Positions 8,499 through 17,288 of a stretch of 64,000 bases of DNA are shown here, piece after piece; position 1 is the first letter of the stretch; every line of letters starts with the position of its first letter. The stretch is from SVEL01 sp045125245. Lineage in GTDB: Bacteria > Bacillota > Clostridia > Lachnospirales > Lachnospiraceae. The DNA lies in assembly GCA_045125245.1 (NCBI GenBank), contig JBGVNF010000063.1, positions 50,708 through 114,707 of the forward strand. Direction: 5' to 3'. The notes beneath the pieces were generated by a model. That model saw nothing but the letters and a program-made list of their open reading frames with translations, was not told the origin of the DNA and did no database searches. The position numbers and the translations under genes are program-made.

Positions 8499-9602
8499 AT
8501 GGAAATTACAGCATCTATGGTAAAGCAGCTTAGAGAAATGACAGGCGCTGGTGTTATGGCTTGTAAGAACGCACTTGTTGAGACAGAGGGCGATTTCGAT
8601 GCAGCTGTTGAAGTATTAAGAAAGAAGGGTGAGGCTACAGCTGTAAAGAAGGCTGGTAGAATCGCAGCTGAAGGTACAGTACTTGCTTATGTTGATGGTA
8701 ACAAGGCAGCTATCGTAGAAGTAAACTCAGAGACAGACTTCGTTGCTAAGAATGATACATTCAGAACATTTGTAGCTGATATCGCTGAGCAGATTATTGC
8801 ATCTGATGCAACAACTGTAGAAGCATTATCAGAAGAGAAGTTCATCAAGGATGAGTCTAAGACAGTTAAGGAAGAATTAGTAAGCAAGATCGCTGTTATC
8901 GGTGAGAACCTTACAATCAGAAGATTTGAGAAGATTAACACAGACGGTATGGTTGTTCCATATATCCATGCTGGCGGTAAGATTGGTGTATTAGTAGAGG
9001 CTGCTACAGCTAACACAGGCGATGACGTTAAGGAAGCTCTTAAGAATATCGCTATGCAGATCGCAGCTCTTTCTCCAAAGTACGCTGTAAAGGAAGAAAT
9101 TTCAGCAGAAGAGCTTGATAAGATGAGAGAAATCACAATCGAGAGCGCATTAAATGATACATTTACACTTCCAGCTCCTATCTTAAAGGGATTACTTGAG
9201 AAGGCTGTTAGCAGCAATGTATGGTCTGCAGAAGATGTTGCTGTTTACGAAGAGAAGAAGAACGATAAGTATTTAGTAAACTTCCTTTCAAAGGAAGCAA
9301 AGGCTGCATTAGCTGAAATCGCTGTTGCAGATAAGGCTGAAATCGTTGAGAATAAGATTTTCTTAGGTCTTGTAGATGGACGTATGAAGAAGCAGCTTAA
9401 GGATATCTGTTTATTAGAGCAGACATATGTTAAGGCTGAAGATGGTAAGCAGACAGTTGCTCAGTACATCGCTGAGGTTGCTAAGGCTACAGGTTCAGAG
9501 CTTTCATTAAAGAAGTTCGTTCGTTTCGAGACTGGCGAAGGTATCGAGAAGAAGGAAGAGAACTTTGCAGAAGAAGTTGCAAAGCAGATGGCAGGCAACT
9601 AA
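8499..9602 (+). CDS. tsf: Translation elongation factor Ts
   Basis: EF-Ts is the nucleotide exchange factor of EF-Tu. The N-terminal UBA-like domain (VKQLREMTGAGVMACKNAL) and the core signature (NSETDFVAKND) are present. At 367 residues it is longer than the roughly 280-310 of many bacteria because of extra helical sequence between about 200 and 300; a longer form is common in Clostridia. The ribosome-binding site is ATGGAGG. Codon bias matches rpsB. A terminator follows. Confidence 0.97.
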   Translation: MEITASMVKQLREMTGAGVMACKNALVETEGDFDAAVEVLRKKGEATAVKKAGRIAAEGTVLAYVDGNKAAIVEVNSETDFVAKNDTFRTFVADIAEQIIASDATTVEALSEEKFIKDESKTVKEELVSKIAVIGENLTIRRFEKINTDGMVVPYIHAGGKIGVLVEAATANTGDDVKEALKNIAMQIAALSPKYAVKEEISAEELDKMREITIESALNDTFTLPAPILKGLLEKAVSSNVWSAEDVAVYEEKKNDKYLVNFLSKEAKAALAEIAVADKAEIVENKIFLGLVDGRMKKQLKDICLLEQTYVKAEDGKQTVAQYIAEVAKATGSELSLKKFVRFETGEGIEKKEENFAEEVAKQMAGN

Positions 9603-9628
9603 TAGCTTGTTATAAGATTATAAATAAA

Positions 9629-9662
9629 GGGTCGATGCGTTTACACGTTATCGGCTCTTTTT
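9629..9662 (+). terminator. Intrinsic terminator after tsf
   Basis: An 8-bp stem with two G-U pairs (GGGTCGAT / ATCGGCTC) around a short inner loop is followed by TTTTT. It closes the rpsB-tsf transcript. Confidence 0.75.
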
Positions 9663-9684
9663 CTGCTTGAAATTCCTAATTTTC

Positions 9685-9713
9685 TTGAAAAATCGTTTCT
9701 TTTGTGATATTAT
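9685..9713 (+). promoter_or_regulatory. Sigma-A type promoter for EAL gene
   Basis: TTGAAA (9685-9690), exact 17-bp spacer, TATTAT (9708-9713), 58 bp before the ATG at 9772. Good match to consensus. Confidence 0.7.
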
Positions 9714-9771
9714 GTACTATATTAAACGTGACAAAATGAAAGAATAATTAAAGAATCGAAAGGAATAATAT

Positions 9772-11685
9772 ATGTTTTATAATATTCATTATGATATATG
9801 TGCTATCATAGTGCATGTATTTGCGTTATTTTTTGTGGTTTATAAAAAAGAAATAAGAAGGGTTCAGAATAAAGTATATCTTGCTATTTTAATTACAGGT
9901 CTTATTACAACAGTATTTGATTTACTAAGTGCCATAATAAATTCATATATGACTGAGTCAAGAGTTGTATTGGGAATGGCGGTTAATTATGGATATTTGA
10001 TTTTACATAATATTATGCCTATTTTGTTTTGCATATATATAGTTGTAGTATCAGGTTCATATATGAATAAAACTAAAAGTTTCTATATTCATTTGTTTAT
10101 ACCAACTTTAGTAACAATTATTTTGTTTATATTAAATCCATTTAACAATGGAATATTTTATTACAACGATAAACTTGAATATTGTCATGGTCCATTAATG
10201 ATATGGCTATATGTTATAGCAGGACTATATATAGTTATATGCATAACATTGATTTTTAAGAATAGTTCCTTGTTATCAAAGGGTAAGAAGATAGCTATGA
10301 TGATATTATTCTCAGGAACGATAATTTCAATAGGAATACAAAGCATATTTTCAAATCTGCTTATCGAGATGTTTGTACAAGGCCTTGCTTATCTTGGAAT
10401 TCTGTACACGATTGAAAATGAAGATGAGTTTCGCAATGGTATAACGGGTATATATAACAGGAAGGGATTTATTTCTGAAAATATTATAAGAATTAAGAAT
10501 AATATAAAATACACAGTTCTTACTGTTAAGATTACAAATCTAAAATATTATTCAAGTGCGGTAGGTATAATGTCTACCAATGAATTGCTTATAGACATAG
10601 CTAAGTGGTTAGATGAATTGGTGCCAAATTGTGCGTACGACTGTGATAACAGTTCGTTTTCAGTAGTTTTAAATAAATATTCAAAGGAAGAAGTAGAAGA
10701 AATAATAAATATTATTAAAGAGAAGTTATCGCAAGATTGGATATTTAATGATATGAAGCTTGCGCTGAATTCTAATATTTATATTATCAATATTCCGGAA
10801 GATGTGGATACAATTGAGCGTTTGATGGGAATTGTTGATAGTGAATATGAAAGCGAAAGTGATAATAAAGTAACTCTCATAAGCGGCGAAAAGCTTAATA
10901 TGTTCCAAAGAGAGAGAAAAATCCAGGAGGAGATTCAAAAAGCACTTATTAATAGAGAGTTTAAAGTGTTATATCAACCTATATGGGATAAGGAAAGTGA
11001 TACAATACAATCGGCAGAAGCATTGGTACGTATGCCAATTGGGGAGTTAGGATTTATTTCTCCGGAAGAATTTATTCCTATTTCTGAAAAAACAGGCGAT
11101 ATAATAGAGATTGGTGAGTTTGTATTTGAAGAAGTATGTAAAATGTTCAGTGAACAAAATATCAAGCAATATGGTGTAGATTTTATAGAGGTAAACCTTT
11201 CTACAGTACAGTGTATGCAGAAAAATTTGGCAAAGAGATTTAAAGAAATCTTAGATAAGCATAATGTATCTGCATCATCTATTAATTTGGAGATAACAGA
11301 ATCAGCAGCGGCAAATAGTCCTGAGATGTTTTTAAATACTATGTCTGAGCTTAAAGATTTAGGATTTACATTTTCTATGGATGATTATGGAACAGGATAT
11401 TCGAATTTGTCCCATATGTACGATACGGATTTTGATATAATTAAGCTTGATAAGAGTATATTGTGGAATTCATATAAGAGTAAGAAGGCAGATATTATTT
11501 TGCAGAATACTGTTAAAATGATTAAAGAAATGGAGCATAACATAGTTATTGAAGGTGTAGAAACAGAGGAACAGAAGGAATATGTTTCTAGCCTTGGATG
11601 TGATTATTGTCAAGGTTATTACTTCTCAAAGCCAGTAGATAAGAACGAGTTTATAGAATACTGTAAGAAATATAATAAATGTTAG
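9772..11685 (+). CDS. Membrane c-di-GMP phosphodiesterase, degenerate GGDEF plus EAL
   Basis: 637 residues. The first about 215 form several membrane helices, a sensory input region resembling other 7TM signalling proteins. A GGDEF-like domain (about 225-370) has CDNSSFSVVL around residue 291 where the GG(D/E)EF loop should be, so it is probably not a cyclase. The C-terminal EAL domain keeps the catalytic signatures: EAL at 416-418, NLS, EITES, DDYGTGYS starting at 537, KLDKS, EGVE and QGYYFSKP. It is therefore predicted to hydrolyse c-di-GMP at the membrane, which fits a motile cell. It is monocistronic, with its own promoter. Confidence 0.9.
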   Translation: MFYNIHYDICAIIVHVFALFFVVYKKEIRRVQNKVYLAILITGLITTVFDLLSAIINSYMTESRVVLGMAVNYGYLILHNIMPILFCIYIVVVSGSYMNKTKSFYIHLFIPTLVTIILFILNPFNNGIFYYNDKLEYCHGPLMIWLYVIAGLYIVICITLIFKNSSLLSKGKKIAMMILFSGTIISIGIQSIFSNLLIEMFVQGLAYLGILYTIENEDEFRNGITGIYNRKGFISENIIRIKNNIKYTVLTVKITNLKYYSSAVGIMSTNELLIDIAKWLDELVPNCAYDCDNSSFSVVLNKYSKEEVEEIINIIKEKLSQDWIFNDMKLALNSNIYIINIPEDVDTIERLMGIVDSEYESESDNKVTLISGEKLNMFQRERKIQEEIQKALINREFKVLYQPIWDKESDTIQSAEALVRMPIGELGFISPEEFIPISEKTGDIIEIGEFVFEEVCKMFSEQNIKQYGVDFIEVNLSTVQCMQKNLAKRFKEILDKHNVSASSINLEITESAAANSPEMFLNTMSELKDLGFTFSMDDYGTGYSNLSHMYDTDFDIIKLDKSILWNSYKSKKADIILQNTVKMIKEMEHNIVIEGVETEEQKEYVSSLGCDYCQGYYFSKPVDKNEFIEYCKKYNKC

Positions 11686-11807
11686 CATACATTTTGTATG
11701 ATTATATTTTATGGAAGAGTATTATATTTTTCTATCTAGATTTTTCTAAATCCTTGTAGTATTATTATTTTTAGACAAACTAATGAGCAATTGGAGGATT
11801 AAAAGAA

Positions 11808-13058
11808 ATGGGTGATGAAACAAAGGGTTTTGATCCTAAAAAAGTTAAACAGATTAAAGAGATAATATTGTTTACGGCAGTGGTAACACTTATTATTATG
11901 TATAGTGGAAAGTTGGGAAATCTTGCACTGTTTGTTATCGATATAACGATGCCATTTATAATCGGTGCAGCTATAGCTTTTATTATCAATATGCCTATGA
12001 AGGCAATTGAGGAAAAGCTGCTTAAGAAATGGACTGGTAAATGGGCTGATAAACTGAAACGACCAATAAGCATGGTTTCGGCTATTATATTGGTAGTTGG
12101 AATTATTACAGTAGTTATAGTTACAGTATTACCACAGCTTATCACTACTATTAAAGAAATCATAGTGTTGATACCAGAAGCTTTTAATAAGGCGTATGCT
12201 TGGGTGTTAAAGACATTTCAGGATAATCCTAAGATTATGAAGTATCTAAGGGAGATAGATCCATCATCTATTGATTGGTCAGGTATGTTATCAAGCGTAG
12301 CTACATTTGCTAAAAATCAGTTTGGTAATGTTTTGGCAGGAGCAGCAAGTATTATAGGAAATATTGCTAATGGATTCTTGAATGGTATTATATCAGTAAT
12401 TTTTGGGATATATGTGCTTGCACAGAAGGAAAAATTAATTTCTCAATGTCAGAGAATTGCGAAAGCGTATTTAAAGGAAAAGAAGTATAATTTTCTTGTA
12501 AAGACAGCAAAATTACTTAATACTAACTTCCATAATTTCCTTACAGGTCAGTGTTTGGAAGCTGCTATTTTAGGTTTAATGTTTGTTGTTGTTATGACAA
12601 TATTAAGACTTCCTTATCCTTTATTAGCAGGTGTTCTTATTGGATTTACAGCACTTATTCCTATTGCAGGAGCATTTATTGGTTGCTTCATATGCGCATT
12701 TTTAATTTTGATTATTTCGCCAGTAAAAATGCTTATATTTGTAGGTACGTTCCTTGTATTACAGCAGATTGAGGGTAATTTTATATATCCTAGAGTTGTA
12801 GGTGGTAGTGTTGGACTTCCTTCATTATGGGTTCTTATGGCAGTAAGTGTGGGCGGAAGCTTGATGGGTGTTATAGGAATGCTTATATTTATCCCTATCT
12901 TCTCTACAATTTACATGCTTCTTAGAGAGGATGTTAATAAGAGAAATGCAATTAAAAGTGGCAATGGAATACAGCTTATAGATATAAGTGATAAAGAAGA
13001 TGCTGAGGCAGAGGAAGATACATTAGAAGATGAAGAAGAAAGTAGTCAGGAAAGCTAA
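11808..13058 (+). CDS. AI-2E family transporter
   Basis: A 416-residue polytopic membrane protein of the AI-2E (PerM/TqsA/YueF) family. Its hydrophobic helices include the family segment QIEGNFIYPRVVGGSVGLP near residues 323-341. Members export autoinducer-2, other small molecules or ions; the substrate here cannot be read from sequence. The tail after residue 380 is acidic (Glu/Asp rich). The start ATG follows TTGGAGG. No clear terminator separates it from the queuosine leader promoter. Confidence 0.87.
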   Translation: MGDETKGFDPKKVKQIKEIILFTAVVTLIIMYSGKLGNLALFVIDITMPFIIGAAIAFIINMPMKAIEEKLLKKWTGKWADKLKRPISMVSAIILVVGIITVVIVTVLPQLITTIKEIIVLIPEAFNKAYAWVLKTFQDNPKIMKYLREIDPSSIDWSGMLSSVATFAKNQFGNVLAGAASIIGNIANGFLNGIISVIFGIYVLAQKEKLISQCQRIAKAYLKEKKYNFLVKTAKLLNTNFHNFLTGQCLEAAILGLMFVVVMTILRLPYPLLAGVLIGFTALIPIAGAFIGCFICAFLILIISPVKMLIFVGTFLVLQQIEGNFIYPRVVGGSVGLPSLWVLMAVSVGGSLMGVIGMLIFIPIFSTIYMLLREDVNKRNAIKSGNGIQLIDISDKEDAEAEEDTLEDEEESSQES

Positions 13059-13064
13059 AATATC

Positions 13065-13092
13065 TTGACATAAAAGTAACTTATGTTATTAT
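13065..13092 (+). promoter_or_regulatory. Promoter of the queuosine-precursor operon
   Basis: A perfect TTGACA (13065-13070), a 16-bp spacer and TATTAT (13087-13092). Transcription would start near 13099, just before the riboswitch stem at 13106. Confidence 0.75.
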
Positions 13093-13104
13093 ATTATTTG
13101 ATGT

Positions 13105-13148
13105 AGGACAGTTCGTTTGCACCATCCTGTCCATAAACAAAACCAGGG
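13105..13148 (+). promoter_or_regulatory. Candidate preQ1-I riboswitch aptamer
   Basis: The stem GGACAG (13106-13111) / CTGTCC (13127-13132) encloses a TTCGTTTGCACC loop and is followed by the A-rich tail ATAAACAAAACCAGG. That tail closely resembles the pseudoknot strand of known preQ1-I aptamers, such as the Thermoanaerobacter type with TTAACAAAACAAGG. GTTT in the loop can pair with AAAC of the tail to make the pseudoknot. It precedes queD-queE-folE-queC-queF and starts near the predicted transcription start. The class call is recognition by eye; the loop is somewhat larger than usual. Confidence 0.72.
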
Positions 13149-13163
13149 CTACTTGAAGAGAGT

Positions 13164-13228
13164 ATATCTAGTTTTTTATTGTAACTATGGTAGATATCAG
13201 GTGGATGGTTAATACATCCACCTTTTTT
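13164..13228 (+). terminator. Expression platform: hairpin plus intrinsic terminator
   Basis: Two hairpins follow the aptamer: ATATCTAGTT / AACT..AGATAT (13164-13197), then a perfect 8-bp terminator stem GGTGGATG / CATCCACC (13200-13222) with a six-T run. Placed between a preQ1-type aptamer and the first gene, this fits transcription attenuation when preQ1 is abundant. Confidence 0.8.
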
Positions 13229-13314
13229 CATATCGGAAAGTTCTTCTAGATAGAGGGAATAGAGAGATAATGCGGACTTGTCCGCTTTGTTACATTTTAA
13301 TAGGAGAGAAATAT

Positions 13315-13737
13315 ATGTTTACATTGAAATCGGAACATAGCTTTGATGCAGCACATTTCCTTTCAGGATATAAGGGAAAGTGTAGTAATATTCATGGTCA
13401 CAGATGGAGAGTTACAGTGGAAATTAATAGTGCTGAACTTAAATCTGATGAACATTTAAGGGGAATGATTGTAGATTTTGACAAATTAAAGGAAGAACTA
13501 AAAGCTGAGGTTGATTATTTCGACCACGCTCTTATAATAGAGAAGAATACTTTGAAGCCAGCCACATTGGCGGCGCTTATTGATGAAGGTATTCGTCTTA
13601 TTGAGGTGGATTTTAGATCTACCGCAGAGAATTTTTCTAAGTACTTTTTTGATAGAATGACAGAAAAGGGTTATGATGTTAGATGTGCAACAGTTTATGA
13701 AACACCAAATAATTGCGCATCTTATTACAAGGATTAG
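13315..13737 (+). CDS. queD: 6-carboxytetrahydropterin synthase QueD
   Basis: 140 residues from the ATG at 13315, chosen because TAGGAGAG lies 6 nt upstream; the in-frame ATG at 13270 has no ribosome-binding site. QueD converts 7,8-dihydroneopterin triphosphate to 6-carboxytetrahydropterin. Zinc-binding histidines are in FDAAHFL and NIHGHRW, with the catalytic cysteine in GKCSN. VYETPNNCASYY at the C-terminus is the typical Glu-containing end. It is first in the queDE-folE-queCF operon behind the riboswitch. A small GC hairpin (13272-13285) lies just before the ribosome-binding site. Confidence 0.95.
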   Translation: MFTLKSEHSFDAAHFLSGYKGKCSNIHGHRWRVTVEINSAELKSDEHLRGMIVDFDKLKEELKAEVDYFDHALIIEKNTLKPATLAALIDEGIRLIEVDFRSTAENFSKYFFDRMTEKGYDVRCATVYETPNNCASYYKD

Positions 13738-13750
13738 AAAGAGGTTTGAT

Positions 13751-14419
13751 ATGGCGACATATAGTGTGGTAGAAAAGTTCATCAGCATAAATGGTGAGAG
13801 CACTAAAGCAGGTCAGCTTGCGGTGTTTATTAGATTTGCTGGATGTAATCTTAATTGTAATTATTGTGATACTAAGTGGGCTAATGAGAAGGATGTTTCT
13901 CATGAGACATTAACTGAGTTTGAGATATATGATTATATTAAGAGCACAGGCGTTACAAACGTAACTCTAACAGGTGGCGAACCACTACTTAGAGAGGATA
14001 TCGATAAGCTTCTTAGAATATTGAGTAGTGATAAAAATCTGTATGTGGAAATAGAGACTAATGGTAGCGTAGATATAGGTCCTTTTAGAGATATAAGCGA
14101 GAATATATCATTTACTCTTGATTATAAGCTCCAAGGAAGTGGTATGGAGCATATGATGAATCTTGATAATTATGAGGATTTAACAAGTAATGACACTGTT
14201 AAATTTGTTGTAAGTAATAAGGAAGATTTGAAAAAAGCGAAGCAGATTATCGACGAGGAACGACTTACAGAAAAGTGTAATGTCTATATCAGCCCAGTAT
14301 TTGGTCGAATAGAGCCAGTTACTATAGTTGATTTTATGATTGAAAACAAGATGAACAAAGTTAATATGCAGCTTCAGATGCATAAGATAATTTGGGACCC
14401 TGAGAAAAAAGGGGTATAG
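13751..14419 (+). CDS. queE: 7-carboxy-7-deazaguanine synthase QueE
   Basis: 222 residues from the ATG at 13751 (AGAGG upstream); the longer reading frame would overlap queD by 65 nt. QueE is a radical SAM enzyme that rearranges 6-carboxytetrahydropterin to 7-carboxy-7-deazaguanine. It carries the QueE-type FAGCNLNCNYCDT cluster motif (Cx3Cx2C) and the TLTGGEPLL SAM segment. It lies 13 nt after queD and 8 nt before folE. Confidence 0.95.
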   Translation: MATYSVVEKFISINGESTKAGQLAVFIRFAGCNLNCNYCDTKWANEKDVSHETLTEFEIYDYIKSTGVTNVTLTGGEPLLREDIDKLLRILSSDKNLYVEIETNGSVDIGPFRDISENISFTLDYKLQGSGMEHMMNLDNYEDLTSNDTVKFVVSNKEDLKKAKQIIDEERLTEKCNVYISPVFGRIEPVTIVDFMIENKMNKVNMQLQMHKIIWDPEKKGV

Positions 14420-14427
14420 GAGGACAT

Positions 14428-15033
14428 ATGGCTATAGATAAAGAAGCGATAAAGTATCATATAACAGAAATAATTAAAGCACTTGGAGATAATCCAGACC
14501 GAGAGGGCTTGAAGGATACACCAGACCGAGTTGCCAGAATGTATGAAGAGGTTTTTGAAGGAATGAATTATACCAATGATGAATTGGCAGTAATGTTTAA
14601 TAAAACCTTTGAAGATGATGTGGAATATGAAACAGATAGCAAGGATATGGTAGTTGTAAAGGATATTGATGTATTTAGCTACTGTGAACATCATATGGCG
14701 TTGATGTATGATATGAAGGTGACTGTTGCATATATTCCGGCTGGAAGAGTTATTGGATTAAGCAAAATAGCGAGAATAGCTGATATGGTGTCAAAGAGAC
14801 TTCAGCTACAGGAGCGTATAGGATCTGATATAGCAGAAGTTATGCAGAAGATTACAGGCACTGAGGATGTGGCTGTATTGATTGAAGGAAGTCATAGCTG
14901 TATGACAGCAAGAGGAATTAAGAAGCCGGCATCTAAGACTTATACAACAACTCTTAGAGGTGTATTTAAAACAGAGCAGACATTGCTTAGCAGTATATAT
15001 AGAGGTGAATATGAGAGTATTAGTTCTAACTAG
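14428..15033 (+). CDS. folE: GTP cyclohydrolase I
   Basis: A 201-residue type IA GTP cyclohydrolase, which makes dihydroneopterin triphosphate, the precursor for QueD and for folate. The zinc site CEHHM and the SKIARIADMVSKRLQLQERI segment are typical, as is SHSCMTARGIKK with the second zinc cysteine. Being inside the que operon under the same leader suggests it is dedicated to queuosine supply. The ribosome-binding site is TAGGAGG. Its 3' end overlaps queC by 23 nt. Confidence 0.96.
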   Translation: MAIDKEAIKYHITEIIKALGDNPDREGLKDTPDRVARMYEEVFEGMNYTNDELAVMFNKTFEDDVEYETDSKDMVVVKDIDVFSYCEHHMALMYDMKVTVAYIPAGRVIGLSKIARIADMVSKRLQLQERIGSDIAEVMQKITGTEDVAVLIEGSHSCMTARGIKKPASKTYTTTLRGVFKTEQTLLSSIYRGEYESISSN

Positions 15034-15691
15034 TGGTGGCGTTGATTCTACAACAAGTCTAGGAATGGCTGTAGAAAAATATGGAAAAGAAAATGTGGTA
15101 TCTATGTCGGTATCCTATGGACAGAAGCATAGTAAAGAGCTGGAGGCCTCTAAGGCAGTGGCTGAGTATTATGGTGTTGAACATATATATGTAAATTTGG
15201 CAGAAATATTTAAGTATAGCGATTGTTCATTGCTTGAGCATTCGGATAAGGATATTCCACATGATACTTATGCTAATCAGTTAAAGGATACAGATGGAGA
15301 ACCAGTTTCCACATACGTACCTTTTAGAAATGGCTTGTTTTTAGCTACGGCAGCTAGTGTAGCGATATCAAGAAATTGTGAAGCTATATATTATGGAGCG
15401 CACAGTGATGATGCTGCTGGAAGTGCATATCCTGATTGTTCAGCGGAATTTAACAAGGCTATAGGTGATGCCATATATATAGGAAGCGGAAAGAGTGTAA
15501 GAGTGGAAGCTCCTTTTGTACAGTGGACTAAGAAGGATATTGTGAAGGAAGGACTTAAGATAAATGTTCCATATCATTTGACATGGAGCTGCTATGAAGG
15601 CAAGGATAAACCATGTGGCAAGTGTGGAACATGTATAGATAGAGAGAAAGCATTTGAATTAAATGGATGTATAGATCCATTGTTAAAGTAA
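15011..15691 (+). CDS. queC: 7-cyano-7-deazaguanine synthase QueC
   Basis: 226 residues from the ATG at 15011, which gives the canonical N-terminus MRVLVLTSGGVDSTTS with the PP-loop ATP-binding motif. The upstream in-frame ATG at 14960 lies deep in folE and is rejected. QueC converts carboxydeazaguanine plus ammonia to preQ0 using ATP. The C-terminal zinc ribbon CYEGKDKPCGKCGTC is complete. It overlaps folE by 23 nt, implying translational coupling. Confidence 0.96.
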   Translation: MRVLVLTSGGVDSTTSLGMAVEKYGKENVVSMSVSYGQKHSKELEASKAVAEYYGVEHIYVNLAEIFKYSDCSLLEHSDKDIPHDTYANQLKDTDGEPVSTYVPFRNGLFLATAASVAISRNCEAIYYGAHSDDAAGSAYPDCSAEFNKAIGDAIYIGSGKSVRVEAPFVQWTKKDIVKEGLKINVPYHLTWSCYEGKDKPCGKCGTCIDREKAFELNGCIDPLLK

Positions 15692-15704
15692 AAGGAGAAT
15701 AAAA

Positions 15705-16196
15705 ATGGCAGAGAATAAGGAAAAGATAGAGGGTTTATCCCTTTTAGGTAATAAGACTAAGTATCCAGACGATTATGCACCAGAGGTGCTTGAAACATTT
15801 GATAATAGACATCCGGATAATGATTATTTTGTAAAATTTAATTGTCCAGAGTTTACAAGTCTTTGTCCTATAACAGGACAGCCAGATTTTGCTACTATTA
15901 CTATATCTTATGTGCCAAACATAAAGATGGTGGAGAGTAAGTCGCTTAAATTATATTTATTTAGTTATAGAAATCACGGTGATTTCCACGAGAATTGTAT
16001 AAATACCATTATGAAGGATTTAATTAAGCTTATGGATCCTAAATATATTGAAGTGTGGGGGAAATTCACTCCAAGAGGAGGAATATCCATTGATCCATAC
16101 TGTAATTATGGTAAAACGGGCACTCGTTGGGAACAGGTAGCATTTGATAGAATGGCTAATCATGACATGTATCCAGAAAAGATAGATAATAGATAA
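15705..16196 (+). CDS. queF: NADPH-dependent preQ0 reductase QueF
   Basis: A 163-residue unimodular (short) QueF. It reduces the nitrile of preQ0 to preQ1 with NADPH. The active-site cysteine is in FTSLCPITGQPDFA and the substrate-binding QueF motif is ESKSLKLYLFSYRNHGDFHE. It is last in the operon, 13 nt after queC. Its product preQ1 is the likely ligand of the leader riboswitch, which closes a feedback loop. The gene for the tRNA transglycosylase is not in the window. Confidence 0.96.
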   Translation: MAENKEKIEGLSLLGNKTKYPDDYAPEVLETFDNRHPDNDYFVKFNCPEFTSLCPITGQPDFATITISYVPNIKMVESKSLKLYLFSYRNHGDFHENCINTIMKDLIKLMDPKYIEVWGKFTPRGGISIDPYCNYGKTGTRWEQVAFDRMANHDMYPEKIDNR

Positions 16197-16205
16197 AAAT
16201 CTTGT

Positions 16206-16233
16206 TTTACTATTGAAAGTTTCGTGATATAAT
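16206..16233 (+). promoter_or_regulatory. Extended -10 promoter before deacetylase
   Basis: TTTACT (16206-16211), 16-bp spacer, then TGATATAAT giving TATAAT at 16228-16233 with an extended TGn element. Confidence 0.6.
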
Positions 16234-16293
16234 GTTCGAAAAGGGCTATTAATCATTTTGTAATGTTTAATACATCATATAGAAGGGATAAAT

Positions 16294-17274
16294 ATGTACG
16301 AAGAAGGAAAAAAGCTGGAATTTAGAGATGAGCGACAAAAACGTGTAGCAAAGCTTAAGAAACTTATGATTGCACTTGTTGTTACACTTATTGCCATACC
16401 TACTATTCTCTGTATTGTTTTAGTAGTCAAGCTTGTTATCTTACAAGGTAAGGTTGAAAATATACTTGATGATAAAGATAAAATGGAAAATACCACGACA
16501 TATATAGGGGAAACAACTGATGATTCAGATGAGTCTTCTACGGGTACTCAGACAGAGAGTAATACTCAGGAGTCGCAGGAGCAATCTAGCGAAGAGCAGA
16601 CTACAGAGGAACAGACAACTGAAAAGCCTAGTGAGGAGCCATTGCCAGATGGAAAGTATGCATATCTGACATTTGATGATGGACCAAGTGCTAACACTAT
16701 GCAGATACTTGATATCTTAGATAATTATGGAGTTAAAGCTACATTTTTTGTAAATGGTCATACAGGACCAGTTATGGAAGAAAGATATAAAGCTATTGTT
16801 GACAGAGGTCATGCAATAGGAATTCATACATTTTCACATGATTATGATAATGTATATGGCGGGCTAGATAAATTTGAAGAAGAGATAGTTTCGCTTAGAA
16901 AATATATATTAGAGGTTACGGGTAAGGATACAACCCTATTTAGATTCCCAGGCGGAAGCTCAAATACAAGAGTTGACGACATTAAACCATATATAAAGTG
17001 GCTTAATGACAATGGATATTCATATTGGGATTGGAATTCCTCAAGTGGCGACGCAACAGGCAAGAAACCTTCGGCGGCAGAGATAGTTGCCAATTGTATG
17101 GTTCAGGCTGATGCAGGGTATAAGAATCTTGTGATACTTATGCATGATCTTAGACCTAAAGATACAACAGTAGAGGCATTGCCTACGCTTATTGAAGAAT
17201 TACAGGCGCGAGGCTATGAGGTAATAGCAATTGATGAACGCTCCACTCCGGTGCAGCATCGTAAATTACAATAA
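16294..17274 (+). CDS. Membrane-anchored polysaccharide deacetylase (NodB/CE4)
   Basis: 326 residues: one N-terminal membrane helix (about 26-48), a Ser/Thr/Glu/Gln linker (about 65-118) and an extracellular NodB homology domain. Catalytic motifs are intact: TFDDGPS with Asp128/Asp129, HTFSHDY with the metal histidines, FRFPGGSSN, DWNSSSGD and LMHD. Family members remove N-acetyl groups from peptidoglycan or other chitin-like polymers; a peptidoglycan role is the usual inference in Firmicutes. The bactofilin gene follows 14 nt later, a pairing consistent with cell-wall shaping. Confidence 0.92.
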   Translation: MYEEGKKLEFRDERQKRVAKLKKLMIALVVTLIAIPTILCIVLVVKLVILQGKVENILDDKDKMENTTTYIGETTDDSDESSTGTQTESNTQESQEQSSEEQTTEEQTTEKPSEEPLPDGKYAYLTFDDGPSANTMQILDILDNYGVKATFFVNGHTGPVMEERYKAIVDRGHAIGIHTFSHDYDNVYGGLDKFEEEIVSLRKYILEVTGKDTTLFRFPGGSSNTRVDDIKPYIKWLNDNGYSYWDWNSSSGDATGKKPSAAEIVANCMVQADAGYKNLVILMHDLRPKDTTVEALPTLIEELQARGYEVIAIDERSTPVQHRKLQ

Positions 17275-17288
17275 TTTGGAGGTACAAA

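Noticed and set aside
8687..9217. Minus-strand frame of 176 codons
   Set aside because: Antisense to tsf, produced by its strong codon bias.
11686..11807. Possible terminator (CATAC/GTATG) after the EAL gene
   Set aside because: Only a 5-bp AT-rich stem with a diffuse T tract; too weak to call.
13141..13185. preQ1-like motif on the minus strand (ATAAAAAACTAG)
   Set aside because: The required stem upstream on that strand is absent and no gene is read from it.
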